Shown here one piece after another: positions 46,100-56,604 of a DNA stretch of 64,000 nt. The notes beneath the pieces are model-generated. The model was not told the origin of the DNA. It saw only the letters and a program-made list of their open reading frames with translations, and did no database searches. This DNA is from Siphonodentalium dalli (lineage: Eukaryota > Mollusca > Scaphopoda > Gadilida > Siphonodentaliidae), in contig CP136065.1 in the NCBI GenBank assembly GCA_032622095.1, positions 205,760,151 through 205,824,150 on the forward strand, written 5' to 3'. Within the stretch, counting starts at the first letter, position 1; each line of letters opens with the position of its first letter. Position numbers and translations under genes: made by a program.

Positions 46100-47160
46100 A
46101 CTGTGCACATGCTATACTAAACTGTGAAATATATATATATGCATTGTTATCGACACTACTGGTATATAAAGGTACTGAAAATAACTATATTATAGTAGTA
46201 TACACAAAATAAACCATATATTATGGCTATGGGTTATAATATCCGAACATGACAGCTGAGAACTTGGTGTGAATTGAAGAGTAGTGGGGTCTCAAGAATA
46301 TCTACCCCTCCACGTTAGAAACATGCCATTAAATAGCATAAGTATAATCTATCTCGAAGACAGAAGTGATCCATCAAACCGCTCTTAATTCAACCAGGTC
46401 ATCACAACCCATGTATGGTAGATCACATGATGATCTAGGTGGAATCGGGCTACTCAAAGTACCGCCGGTATCACACATGCCGGTATCGATACTTTGCTAG
46501 TACCGCGGTTCCGGTACCGGTACTGGCAAGCCATTATATAGTTCTAGGTATATCTGGAGGTAATACAGTGCTGAAAATCACAAGCCACGATCTCTATTAT
46601 TAATTTGAACTAATGATAATTTGATATCAGAATAAAGAAACTATTTCGGGATATTAGATACCATTTTGGAATATACTAACAAACTTACCCGTATAGTTTA
46701 GTGATGCGCAAATGACAACATAGACAATTCAATCAACCAAAGTGGAACTATTCGTTGCACACGTTTTGTGGTTTTAACTTATTGTTCTTCTGTGTGTGAT
46801 AAACTGATAGAAGGTAACGCGACACACGTCGGTGGTTTTCACTTCACAATATTCAATCAGAATAAATGTATTTGCAAAGTCGCGCGGTCGGCCATTTTAA
46901 ATCTAAACAATAATGAGTCAAGTTAGGCAACAATTTCTCTCCACGAGTTCCTATACCAAATATGAACTATCATGTCTATTCAGCAAATTACATGTACATT
47001 GTGCACGGTTCGTTGATATTCGTTCCCGATGTTATTATATAACTGAAGGTTCCATGAGTCCCATTTAAATTCAAAATGGTCTACCTTATATATGCAAACT
47101 GATAAGACATGTGAACGGGTACGTGTGTATGTGATTAATCAAAACGTGTGGGCCATACTT
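46100..47160. other. Non-coding stretch with GGTACCGGTACT-rich cluster
   Basis: At 46459-46530 the words AGTACCG, CCGGTAT and GGTACCGGTACT are densely packed. A similar cluster occurs at 47852-47945 in the same orientation, ending GTACCGTTGAGAAGCCTGG. Such sequence is reminiscent of the ends of some hAT-type elements, but the two clusters are not inverted with respect to each other, so no element is called. Confidence 0.4.
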
Positions 47161-47824
47161 GTGGGTGGGTCGTTGGTGAATAAATGATAAGAAATTGTAA
47201 CTGGGTTTAGTGTATAATTGCCACAACTGGGCAAAAATAAAGGCAAAAGCATAAGTTGCAATCACAAGTTCCCAACACAAAATATTTTTTGAAGATTGAA
47301 ACAATCACAAGGCCGTGCTTTCAAAGAATTGGAATTCAACCATTGAAGAGTTATAATACACATAAAAACCAGGAACCACCCTTCCGTGACTGACCTCTCG
47401 CGCCATGAATACAATCACGACCGATGTGCATCGCGTGTAGTTTAAAGAGCGAAACTTGATACTACTGTATTTTGCCAAACAGCCTGCTGTGTGGGTGAGG
47501 TCGTTGGTGAATAAATGATAAGAAATTGTAACTGGGTTTAGTGTATAAATGCCAAAACTGGGCAAAAATAAAGGCAAACATATAAGTTGCAATCACAAGT
47601 TCCCAACACAAAATAATCTTTGAAGATTAAAACAATATCACAAGGCCGTGCTTTCAAAGAATTCGAATTCAACCATGGAAGAGTTATAATAGACACATAA
47701 AAACCAGGAACCACCCGTCCGTGACCGACCTCTCGCGCCATGAATACAATCACGATCGATGTGCATCGCGTGTAGTTTAAAGAGCGAAACTTGATACTAC
47801 TGTATTTTGCCAAACAGCCTGCTG
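47161..47824 (+). repeat. 330-bp direct tandem duplication
   Basis: Two copies, 47161-47490 and 47491-47824, both start GTGGGTG, run through TCGTTGGTGAATAAATGATA and end TTTTGCCAAACAGCCTGCTG. They differ by roughly ten substitutions and a few short indels, about 96 percent identity by eye. No coding content is evident; the minus-strand frames repeat because the unit repeats. Confidence 0.92.
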
Positions 47825-50118
47825 ATTTACGAACGTGCATATATGCAACCACAGTACCGAGTACCGGAGGATCTGCACACCAGTACCGTTACCGCAAAAA
47901 TTGTCCGAGTACGCGGTACCGGTACTGCGTACCGTTGAGAAGCCTGGTTGAATTGTTGTATAAAAAACAGCACTACATGTAAATATAAAATGAAACAGTG
48001 CTACATCTTATTACATATTATTTCCACATATAATCAGTGACTACAGGCAGTCTAACAAAAATAAAGTTTCAGTGACACTCTATTCGAAGAGGGGGGTAAT
48101 ATCATCTGTTACAGTCAATGGAGCGATTATGAATCTGGAAAGCTGAAATTTCTAAGTAATACTAGATATCGACATGAAGCGTATAGTGTGTTTCAGAACG
48201 AAAAATTTCAATAAAATCAACAAATTTGTAAATTTAAAAACAATTCAAACGTTATTGTATTCCATGTCCCAGCCCGGACATATACACCAAATTTCAATAA
48301 TATTCATTGAGAAACAACGGACCAAACGCCATATAACACCCCGTATACACCTTTTATTCCTAGCCGGCCTCAGCCTCAGTATACATGTTATAGTGTGTAC
48401 CAAACTGGCACACGTCGATTGTGGCGAGTTAGCTCTGGGGCGAGTAGGCCGATTCCGGCACCTTCTATCATTTGCAGCAGGTATCAGTTTACGCTGGTTT
48501 ACGCGTAATTTAATTTAGAAAGTTCCCCAATTAGTATCGTATATAGAGCGACTGTATTTGACAGAGACTGCCTCTGTTATTGATTATCATCTTGTTATAA
48601 TTAAAAAACGACAAATGCACATGCCGTTCAAACGTAGTACTCTATATTCCCCATGTTAAACGACATCCGCAAATACCAAATAACGCTAACCTACTGCAAA
48701 TGTTTTACACGACAACTGTTAACATATTTGGGCTGAATTCATCTGATGTGGTATGATTCCTCAAAATAAACAACAAACCATCATTACTTGGAAATGTAGT
48801 TTGGGATAACATTTACACAAATCCTCCACCTCCTCTATCCCGACACACACGTCAGACGAGAAACAGCCACAATAGAACCGCCCAAATTGGGCGAAATAAG
48901 GTACATATATAATGCGTGGCCTCGATTTGTCTTCTCAATGTTGGGAAGATTGTTTGGTGTAAATAGTGACTGGGTGTAAAAAATCAGCTTTTCAATATTC
49001 ACGGAGTCAGCTGTCTGTCAATGCCGTAGTGGGTCCGGCTTTCCATTTCCGGGTTGGCTGATGTGTGTCGGTGATGACGAGGTGCTAATTCGCCAATAAT
49101 TGCGCGAATGTGGACGAGTTTCCATTTGAATATAACCCAGACGGCTAATTCTCCGGGATTACCTTGGTTTGAGTGATGCGGATTAAGTGTTGATATCCGA
49201 GTCGCATGAAATGAGTTGGTTGCCCATCCCAATTCTCGGCTTAAGCGAGAGGCAACGAGAAGTCTGCCGCGCTTCCGTCAAGAAAGATTTCCATTAGCGT
49301 TCGGGAATGAGAGATTTTTATACGATTACCCAAGATCTCATTCAAACTAAAAACAAGCTCCTCTTCAATGTGATTTGGAATCAGGTCTGATCCCGCGAAA
49401 CTACAAACCTGATATCAACAAGACCAGTTCGATACCCTTTTTAAGAATGCTTTAACCCTTCGCGTGTTGCATTACTAAAATGTTAGAAGGTTTTTATTGT
49501 AGCGGTCACTGGCGAAATTTATTTTCCAGAGTTCGACAACCTAGCATAATAATTTAAATACAGATTAATACATATGCACTTAAAATAACTAAAGTGCAGG
49601 TGATCTACTTTTGAAAGGGATTAAAAGCCTTCGAAGTTGGTTCATATGAAATGACATAAAAGTATGTAAAACAACCATCATCAACAAGTACATGATCACA
49701 TATATATGGTACTTATTTTCATTATTAATATCTCTACAATACTGAGATTTCATATGACAAGACCATTGTTATGTAAACATTACTGTTACAGTGGAATTAC
49801 CGATAAATTCCAATTATTGCAATAAGATACCAAAGTTTAATCACAACGTGACGGTAAGCATTGGAAAACGTCAAAGCAGTGAAAAATTTCTGAAAATCAT
49901 ATTCAGACTAAAATATTTAAACGCACTGCACACTTTTAGTGATTTTGTTGACAAATCAGTGAAACAGTTGTGTTTACATAACAATGGTGTTTCAACATGC
50001 GAAATTTCGTTAGTAGAGAACTACCAATAATGTACATAAAAGTTTATCTAGTTCTCAATGTTCTTCATAGTGGTTATGTTTTACGGACTTTTATATGTTT
50101 TGCACAATTACCCACTCC
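47825..50118. other. Non-coding stretch upstream of the LINE
   Basis: A 114-codon plus-strand frame (48174-48518) is unrecognised. A possible small TTAA element lies at 49452-49624 (TTAACCCTTCGCGTG at the left, complement of right end TTAATCCCTTTCAAAAG), too weak to call separately. Nothing here resembles the LINE 3' end, so the LINE does not continue a longer tandem row to the left. Confidence 0.4.
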
Positions 50119-51850
50119 TAGTGCCTTTGGTACCCTTGAAGAGTAATGTGTGAATCAACATTTTTTGTTGAGCAAGTGGAGATGTTTCAGTTGCTATACA
50201 GACCAACTAACAGATATAAATGATTTTCATTGTGGCATACCTAACACCCATACCAAACAAATCTTGAAAATATTCAAAATCCAAAGTTTTATTGCAAAGA
50301 CTAAACTTTTTTATCACGGCAATTAACTAATTAAAGACAACATATTACGTTCCGACGCACCGAACACGATTGGCGCTATATAGCACTTCCCACCATCTCA
50401 CAATGAAACACTAATGTTAGATAGTACTAAAATTATTGCTAATATTTTGTTACATGTATGTGTTTGGTATCTGGAGAAATTGCTCCACATTTAACTAAAT
50501 GTGTATGCGCCAACATGAAGTATATGCAGCGGGCGGCGAATCTGTTATGCATACACACAATTGCGATGTCATTTCTACACATATATTTTTTTTATCAGTG
50601 TGCCGTATACGCATTTTCCTTGTCAACGCTCTGCATTGCAGCGATCCGCAATTAAAAAATGCCAGAAAGTTTGATTTTCTGGTATCGCACTATGATCACG
50701 ATGCACACGAAACGTATAGGTGTGACAGAAACGTCCAGGTGCGAAAAAACGTCCAGATGGGACAGAAACTTCCAGGTGGGACAGAAACGTCCAGGTCACA
50801 CGTGCGACAGAAACGTCCAGATGTGACAGAAAGCAAACTTGAAAACAAGACTGCCATTTTAGCAGAAAAGTCTGACCAGATTGAAATTGTACTGAAGGTT
50901 AATGATGTCGACACACACACACAATATGAGCTAATAAACTGCCATGAAAATGCGTGCCCAATGTAAGTAGATGGAACAAATGGAAACGACCAATATGACA
51001 TGATACATGGCTTTAGTATGACACTAGAATCGGTCGATTGTGTGGTCTGAGGATTTCACAGAAAACGGCTTTAATCTCCCGTATATAGTCTACATTATGG
51101 GGATGAAATTCCCGTTATGGTTTATACCGCCGCATTATGGGGATACCGAAACATTCCTAAAATAACTGATGTTCAAAGCTTGGGATATTATTGACCTTGG
51201 CCCTCATCGCTGTAATGCTTGGCCAAGATCTAACAGAGGCGCAATGGTTACAAATGGATCGACAATACCGTGTTCGTGCTTTCAACTTTCCACACAAAAG
51301 CTACTTTAATGCTTTTTATTTTTATCACACCACCGAATATATATAGTATATATTAAAAAAATTAAAACAAATATCTCGACCTATACCCTGCTTTTAAATT
51401 CCCCTCATTATGGAACAACCAGAAAGATGATTTACGAGAGCCAAGATTGAAATCGCATCTAAAACGCAAGCTTATACCCCCCCCAACTTTGGTAACAATT
51501 TTCAACAGTCTAGATGCTAGGATTTTTCCATTTTCTTGTTCAAATTTCAAAATTTTCGCACACCGGGCCGAATCATGGAAACAGTATTTTACTACATTTG
51601 GACAAAATTGTGGACTGAAATGTAATCAGTTGGAGATTTGTTTCCAAACTAAGGGTATGGGGTTTGAAATATCCAACACAAGGAAAGCTTGAGGCCAGTC
51701 TAGATGCTAGGATTTTGCGATTATCTTGTTTAGTTTTTAAAATGTTCTCACATCGGACTCTCTAACTCTGGAACACATTTAGCTCCCTGATTCCAGGACG
51801 ACGTGAGTGATGGCCGAGGAAGAGGACAGATAGCGCCGAATACTAGTACT
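50119..51850 (+). promoter_or_regulatory. LINE 5' region (putative internal promoter and 5' UTR)
   Basis: This part precedes ORF1 and is repeated at 56605-58344 with about ten substitutions and two homopolymer length changes. It holds a minisatellite (50716-50830), a C-run at 51479-51486 (about twice as long in the second copy) and an internal direct repeat with a spacing of 190 bp (CAGTCTAGATGCTAGGATTT at 51506 and 51697). Autonomous LINEs carry their promoter in this region, so regulatory function is expected; no specific promoter motif was identified. A 155-codon frame here (50499-50966) is not conserved as a domain and runs through the minisatellite. Confidence 0.6.
50716..50830 (+). repeat. 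Minisatellite in LINE 5' region (GACAGAAACGTCCAG)
   Basis: About six units of 16-21 bp centred on GACAGAAACGTCCAGGTG with variants (AAAAAACGTCCAG, GACAGAAACTTCCAG). It is present unchanged in the second element copy at about 57202-57316, so it belongs to the element. Confidence 0.85.
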
Positions 51851-52942
51851 ATGTCGAGACAAGCACCGTGTTCGAGTGAGCTAAATACCACGATGTGTTC
51901 CGATTGCATCAACTATCCCTGGGGATCTCCAGTGGGCAACACAATGAAGCAATGTTATGGGCTCAGACAAATGCTATCTCGTGAAAAAGAATTAGCTAAA
52001 ACATATGTGAAAGCCGACACTCTTAATGCCAAACTGATCAACATAAAAGCTAGTTTGAAAGAATCGACAAAAGCGTCAGATGATGTGATTGAAAGTATTA
52101 AACGAAAATTCAGTACTATGTTCGAGTTCTTCGCTCGGGATGTCTCCGCCAAATTCGATCAAATGTGTGCAACAGTTCATCAATACTTACCACCAGAAAC
52201 TCCTCCATCTGCTCGGATGCAAACAAAACCTGAAAATCACATGTCCTTCAATACGACTCCTAAAAGTATTCAGCCAATCCGTAACACATCAACGCCAGCA
52301 GCAAACTCGGGTAAAAGACCCGTACATGTGCACAATAAACCAACATCATCGCCGATTGAACGAAGCAAATCTGAGAACGCCACTCGATATACTGCAAGTT
52401 CAACTATTGATACTGATACACCCACCTGTGCAAAGTCTTGTGCAACTGTATCCGCATTTGTTTCTCCGAATTTGTCACAAACAGCGCTTGATAGTATTCC
52501 AGCATTCTCACCGGAGCCGTCCACACGTGCATGTCCTGATATATCAGCTAAACGTGAACATAGTCGTCCACCAGAGAGCGACAGAACGGACAAGAACTAT
52601 TCTGTTCCAAGTGTGTCAAACGATCAGCAATACGGACATGACGAACCAACAGGGTTTCATGGAGTACCTCGTAGTACCAAACGCACCCGTAAACTTTTCA
52701 TACGAGGAATTTCCACAGGTTCAACTGAAAATGACATTTGGGAGTACCTAGAAATGAAAGGTATAACCCCTACCTTCGTGAGACTGTTATGGAGTTCCCG
52801 CGTAGGTACTAAGTCCGCGCGCGTCCATGTCCATGAGACTGACTTCGATAGACTTTATGATGATTACTTCTGGCCACCAGGCATCGAGTTTAGGCCGTGG
52901 ACCAAGGAGCCTCCGAATGCACCACGACACTTTGATGGGTGA
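51851..52942 (+). CDS. LINE ORF1 protein (RRM-like, nucleic-acid binding)
   Basis: The protein has 363 aa from the first in-frame ATG at 51851; the frame is open further upstream only from a GTG at 51803, which is not expected to start translation in a eukaryote. Order: an N-terminal Cys-containing stretch (CSDCINYPWGSPVG), a helical, probably coiled segment (about residues 45-120, rich in K, E, L), a long Ser/Thr/Pro-rich linker, then an RRM-like domain from about residue 280 (KLFIRGISTGSTENDIWEYL, later FDRLYDDYFWPPGIEFRPW). LINE ORF1 proteins bind the element RNA and act as chaperones in the ribonucleoprotein particle; that role is inferred from family. The stop overlaps the ORF2 start. 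The second element copy carries only the first 39 residues. Confidence 0.88.
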   Translation: MSRQAPCSSELNTTMCSDCINYPWGSPVGNTMKQCYGLRQMLSREKELAKTYVKADTLNAKLINIKASLKESTKASDDVIESIKRKFSTMFEFFARDVSAKFDQMCATVHQYLPPETPPSARMQTKPENHMSFNTTPKSIQPIRNTSTPAANSGKRPVHVHNKPTSSPIERSKSENATRYTASSTIDTDTPTCAKSCATVSAFVSPNLSQTALDSIPAFSPEPSTRACPDISAKREHSRPPESDRTDKNYSVPSVSNDQQYGHDEPTGFHGVPRSTKRTRKLFIRGISTGSTENDIWEYLEMKGITPTFVRLLWSSRVGTKSARVHVHETDFDRLYDDYFWPPGIEFRPWTKEPPNAPRHFDG

Positions 52943-55900
52943 ACTCAATATATTAACATGGAATGCGACCGGCGTGAAATCCACTGTACTTTACCTCCAG
53001 TCGCTACTTAAAACTCACCAGTATGATATTATAGGTATATCGGAACACTGGCTCAGAGATGAACAGCTGTCATATTTGCAAAGTATAGACAGAGAATATA
53101 TATCTTTCGGAAAACCTGGTAGGATTATTACAACTAATTCTGGCGGATCATTTGTGCGTGATGGAGTTGCGTTACTGGTCAATAGAAAACTTGAAAAACA
53201 GTGCATGGCTCTTGAAACTACAAGTGATCGTATTGTGGGTGTACAGGTTAAACTTGATTCTGGCAATGTTATTAGTATTATGCAAGTTTATCTTCCGAGC
53301 ACGAACCATAGTGATGATTATTTCGAAGAATGTCTGATTTCTGTGGAAAACTATATGGAACAATTTTCCGTTCGTGGGCCTGTTGTTATTATTGGGGACT
53401 TCAACACTCACGTCAATCGCCCTCCTGAATACCACGTTCCTTCTGGGCACGGCCCTAGAATGCTACATCTGAACAGTTTCTTCGTCCGTACTGAAACATA
53501 TTCTGTGACATGTTCTTCTGGATGCAGAGGTCCTAGCTGCTCATTCTATCCCTTCTCAACAGTTGCATCACCCTCCCGAATTGACCACATTGTTGTGCCA
53601 CATGTTGTTGAAGATCTTGTATCTGACTGTTCTATCATCGACGACAACGACCTCAATACTTCCAACCACCTGCCCGTGACGTATCGTATTGCTTTGCCGA
53701 TTGATAGATCGAACATATTATCTCCTTTTACCAGAATTTCCTTCAACTGGGACAAAATGGATCTACGTGCATACCAGTCTTCACTCGACAACTATCTGTC
53801 TGATGTTGTTCTTATTCTAATTCGGACAAAATCTGATCTTGAATTGTTGTATTCCGAAATCGTTGATGCGATAATGTATGCTTCCTTCGCTTCAACGCCA
53901 AGGAAATCTAAACACATGTCAGCAAAACCATTTTGGAATGACAAGTTAAGAGATCTACACAGAGACGTAAAACGACTGCGATCTAGATGGATCGAAGATA
54001 ATAGACCAAGCACATGCGACGCGCCTTCGTATGTCCTATACAAGGACGCGAAACGACGATTCAGACAATGCATACGTTCCACTTCACGCGCAAGTGAGCA
54101 GAAAGCGTGCGAAGATCTTGAGTTTTATGCAACCCACGACCAAGTGCGTTTCTGGAAATCATTGAGTGCAGACTCTGCGTCGTCACAAGCAAATGGTCTT
54201 ACAAATATGATGAACTTCAATGATGTATTTCTCCGTGACCAAACTGACATTCTTTCAGCATGGAGGTCGTATTTCGAGTCTCTCTACAAACCAGACGAGC
54301 ACCATGACCTTTATTTCGAACAGTCCATACACATGCGACTTGCATCTTTACTTGACAATTCACACGCAGACTACAACTGTGTCATGCTCTGTGGGAAGAT
54401 CGGTTCCGAAGAGTTAAACTCGGTGCTGCATGGTCTCAAACGGAAAAAGTCTGGTGGCATCGATCATGTGGTTAACGAACATCTAGTTCATGGAAGTGAA
54501 CTGCTCTCGACATTGCTCCTTCGTCTTTTCAATGGTATCTTGACGTTAGAGTGGATACCACCAGCACTAAAAATTGGAATAATCGTTCCCTTATATAAAG
54601 GTTCACCGAAGCCCAAGCATATCCCGGATAGCTACAGAGCAATAACTCTTTTGCCGGTGATATACAAAACATTCGAGAGCATCCTCCTAAACAGATTTCT
54701 AGGTGATAAGTGTCTTGATGATTTCCCTAACGCACTTCAACACGGATTTCAGAAAAACGTTAGCTGTGTGATGACATCATTTATTCTGCAGGAGTCAATA
54801 AGCTACGCCGCTGACATGAACTCTCGTGCATGTGTGTGCTTTCTTGATAGTCAGAAAGCTTTTGACCGAGTCTGGCATCAAGGCCTCTTGGTGAAACTCA
54901 ATGAACTCGGCTTTAAAGGCAAAATTCTACGCATTGTCTCCAACATGCACTATAACTGCACGAGTCGAGTGATGTATAATGGCACATTATCAAAACCAGT
55001 GGATATTCTGCAAGGAACAAGACAAGGGGCAGTGACTTCCCCTTTTCTCTACCTTGTATTTATCAACGAGTTGCTAGCGCGTCTCAGTTCAACGAACGAA
55101 GGATTGTTAGCCGGTCATGTTAACTGCACTGCTCCAACAACTGCTGACGATATCGCCTTGATTTCTACATCAAAAGCTGGTCTAGATAATCTCATCGATA
55201 TATGCAATTCATATGCTCGGAATTGGCGATTTATGTTCTCGAACACAAAAAGTTTTGTTGTTGTATTCAACGAGTCGGGGCGTCAACACGAGCGCAGCAA
55301 CAGAACTTGGTCTATCGGAGACCAAACGCTCCCAGAGACGACAGACTGTGTGCATTTAGGGATAAGACAGTGCAAGTTCAAGAACAGTAATACCAGGGCC
55401 TCTGATATTTCCGATAAGCTTAGAAAAACATTCTTCGCAATTGCTGGTAGAAATATCACGAAACAATGCACTCCGCCCACGATGACCTCTCTTTTAAAAA
55501 CTATTGTTCTGCCGAAATGTCTCTATGGGTGTGAAATTCTGACAACCTCTACAGATTCCAATGTTTACTGCATGGAGAAAGCTTATCGCTCGTGTGTTAA
55601 GCATATACAATCTCTCCCAACTCGGACTCCTACTGTTATTTCAATGAGCCTGTTAGGTCTTATGCCACTCGAAAACGAAATACACATAAAGAAACTTTCA
55701 TTCCTCGCTGATCTAATTTACCTTCCCGATGGGCACCAGAAACCACTGCGAATTTTCTTATATAAATTCTTCTTGCTGAGCCTCTTCGGACGTGCGACAA
55801 CAGGGTTTGTGTCCGACATTACACAGTTACTTCGGCAATACAATCTGCACGCGCATCTGGATACTTTCGTTGCGACTGGCGAATTTCCTTCTAAATCAGC

Positions 55901-56408
55901 ATGGCAGCACCTCTGCAAATCAACAGTACAGTCACACTATGTTATACAATGGAAAACTACAGTGGACCGAGATACATCACTTGATTTGTTTCGCATTGTG
56001 CACAATGATCCACTGTCATTTTGGAGTATTTGGACATTGCTGAAAAGGCACCCTGGCGCGTCTCAAGCTCTGAAAAATCTCGCTCTACTGCTCAACAGAA
56101 CTACATTTTCTAATGATCGCACGTGTCGCGCTTGTGGTAACGGGATACAGAATGACATATTACACGCCCTTCGTTACTGTACAGCAGCCAATTCACTTGC
56201 CCTTCGGAATTCGTTTTGGGAACACATTCTTGATGAGGTTGGTCTCTCGACCTTTCAGTACATAGATTCTAGAGATGATATGTCTCTGTTAGCCCTGCTT
56301 CTGGGTGGTGAGCCAATTAACTCACCCGCCGAACTTGACAACAACATAGAAACTATAATTCTCGACATGGCTAACTTCATTTATGGGATGTGTCATCTGA
56401 TCCAGTAA
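52935..56408 (+). CDS. LINE ORF2 protein: endonuclease and reverse transcriptase
   Basis: The protein has 1157 aa from ATG 52935, which gives MGELNILTWN directly at the start of the endonuclease. The frame is open 36 codons further upstream (ATG 52827) inside ORF1, but that part has no domain. APE-type endonuclease: N10 (LNILTWN), E37 (DIIGISEHW), D155 and N157 (IIGDFNTH), D217 (RIDHIVVP), H245 in SNHLPV (the usual SDH has Asn here). Reverse transcriptase: SYRAITLLPVIYKTFES, then D638 and D644 (FLDSQKAFDRVW), LQGTRQGAVTSPFLY, and D738-D739 in TADDIALIS (Thr where Tyr or Phe is usual), then FSNTKSFVVVF. C-terminal C-x2-C-x9-H-x4-C: C1064, C1067, H1077, C1082. It nicks target DNA and primes cDNA synthesis from the element RNA. 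No stops or frameshifts; possibly active recently. Confidence 0.95.
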   Translation: MGELNILTWNATGVKSTVLYLQSLLKTHQYDIIGISEHWLRDEQLSYLQSIDREYISFGKPGRIITTNSGGSFVRDGVALLVNRKLEKQCMALETTSDRIVGVQVKLDSGNVISIMQVYLPSTNHSDDYFEECLISVENYMEQFSVRGPVVIIGDFNTHVNRPPEYHVPSGHGPRMLHLNSFFVRTETYSVTCSSGCRGPSCSFYPFSTVASPSRIDHIVVPHVVEDLVSDCSIIDDNDLNTSNHLPVTYRIALPIDRSNILSPFTRISFNWDKMDLRAYQSSLDNYLSDVVLILIRTKSDLELLYSEIVDAIMYASFASTPRKSKHMSAKPFWNDKLRDLHRDVKRLRSRWIEDNRPSTCDAPSYVLYKDAKRRFRQCIRSTSRASEQKACEDLEFYATHDQVRFWKSLSADSASSQANGLTNMMNFNDVFLRDQTDILSAWRSYFESLYKPDEHHDLYFEQSIHMRLASLLDNSHADYNCVMLCGKIGSEELNSVLHGLKRKKSGGIDHVVNEHLVHGSELLSTLLLRLFNGILTLEWIPPALKIGIIVPLYKGSPKPKHIPDSYRAITLLPVIYKTFESILLNRFLGDKCLDDFPNALQHGFQKNVSCVMTSFILQESISYAADMNSRACVCFLDSQKAFDRVWHQGLLVKLNELGFKGKILRIVSNMHYNCTSRVMYNGTLSKPVDILQGTRQGAVTSPFLYLVFINELLARLSSTNEGLLAGHVNCTAPTTADDIALISTSKAGLDNLIDICNSYARNWRFMFSNTKSFVVVFNESGRQHERSNRTWSIGDQTLPETTDCVHLGIRQCKFKNSNTRASDISDKLRKTFFAIAGRNITKQCTPPTMTSLLKTIVLPKCLYGCEILTTSTDSNVYCMEKAYRSCVKHIQSLPTRTPTVISMSLLGLMPLENEIHIKKLSFLADLIYLPDGHQKPLRIFLYKFFLLSLFGRATTGFVSDITQLLRQYNLHAHLDTFVATGEFPSKSAWQHLCKSTVQSHYVIQWKTTVDRDTSLDLFRIVHNDPLSFWSIWTLLKRHPGASQALKNLALLLNRTTFSNDRTCRACGNGIQNDILHALRYCTAANSLALRNSFWEHILDEVGLSTFQYIDSRDDMSLLALLLGGEPINSPAELDNNIETIILDMANFIYGMCHLIQ

Positions 56409-56595
56409 CAATTACTTTGTGTAAATAAATTATTTTTTGCGCATAAAACAAAATCGCATTCACATGGACGGGTCTCTTCAAGATATGACGCATACGATCA
56501 GCCACGCAACGGTTCTGTTTTCTTAATTATCTCCATTTGCTGTATAATATATATTTCCATGTATGTATATATTCTTCTCCTACAAGGAGGTGTAC

Positions 56596-56601
56596 AATAA
56601 A
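56596..56601 (+). terminator. LINE polyadenylation signal
   Basis: AATAAA lies 3 bases before the junction with the second copy, at the end of a 196-bp 3' UTR that follows the ORF2 stop. No poly-A or short-repeat tail separates it from the next copy. Confidence 0.6.
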
Positions 56602-56604
56602 ATA

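Larger units (their letters stand above)
50119..56604 (+). mobile_element. Full-length non-LTR retrotransposon (LINE), apparently intact
   Basis: The element spans a 5' region of about 1.73 kb, ORF1 (51851-52942), ORF2 (52935-56408) and a 196-bp 3' UTR. The left edge is set by comparison with the second copy: similarity starts at TAGTGCCTTTGG (50119 and 56605). Both ORFs are uninterrupted. There are no long terminal repeats in the retroviral sense; the 1.85-kb similarity between its start and the following sequence is a second element copy. The architecture (ORF1 with an RRM-like fold; ORF2 with endonuclease, reverse transcriptase and CCHC) fits the Jockey/CR1/R1-like groups. The exact clade was not decided by eye. 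No target-site duplication was identified. Confidence 0.88.

Noticed and set aside
46459-47945. hAT-type transposon bounded by GGTACC-rich clusters
   Set aside because: The two clusters are in the same orientation, with no inverted ends and no 8-bp target duplication seen.
49452-49624. Further TTAA-bounded element
   Set aside because: The ends (TTAACCCTTCGCG and TTAATCCCTTTC) agree over only about ten bases; too weak without a second copy.
50499-50966. 155-codon frame in the LINE 5' region as an extra gene
   Set aside because: It runs through a minisatellite and shows no domain. It has the same sequence in the second copy (with a one-base T-run change that alters its start), as expected for any part of a recent duplicate.
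51803-51850. ORF1 start at GTG 51803 (379 aa)
   Set aside because: Eukaryotic initiation at GTG is unlikely; the ATG at 51851 is the first in frame.
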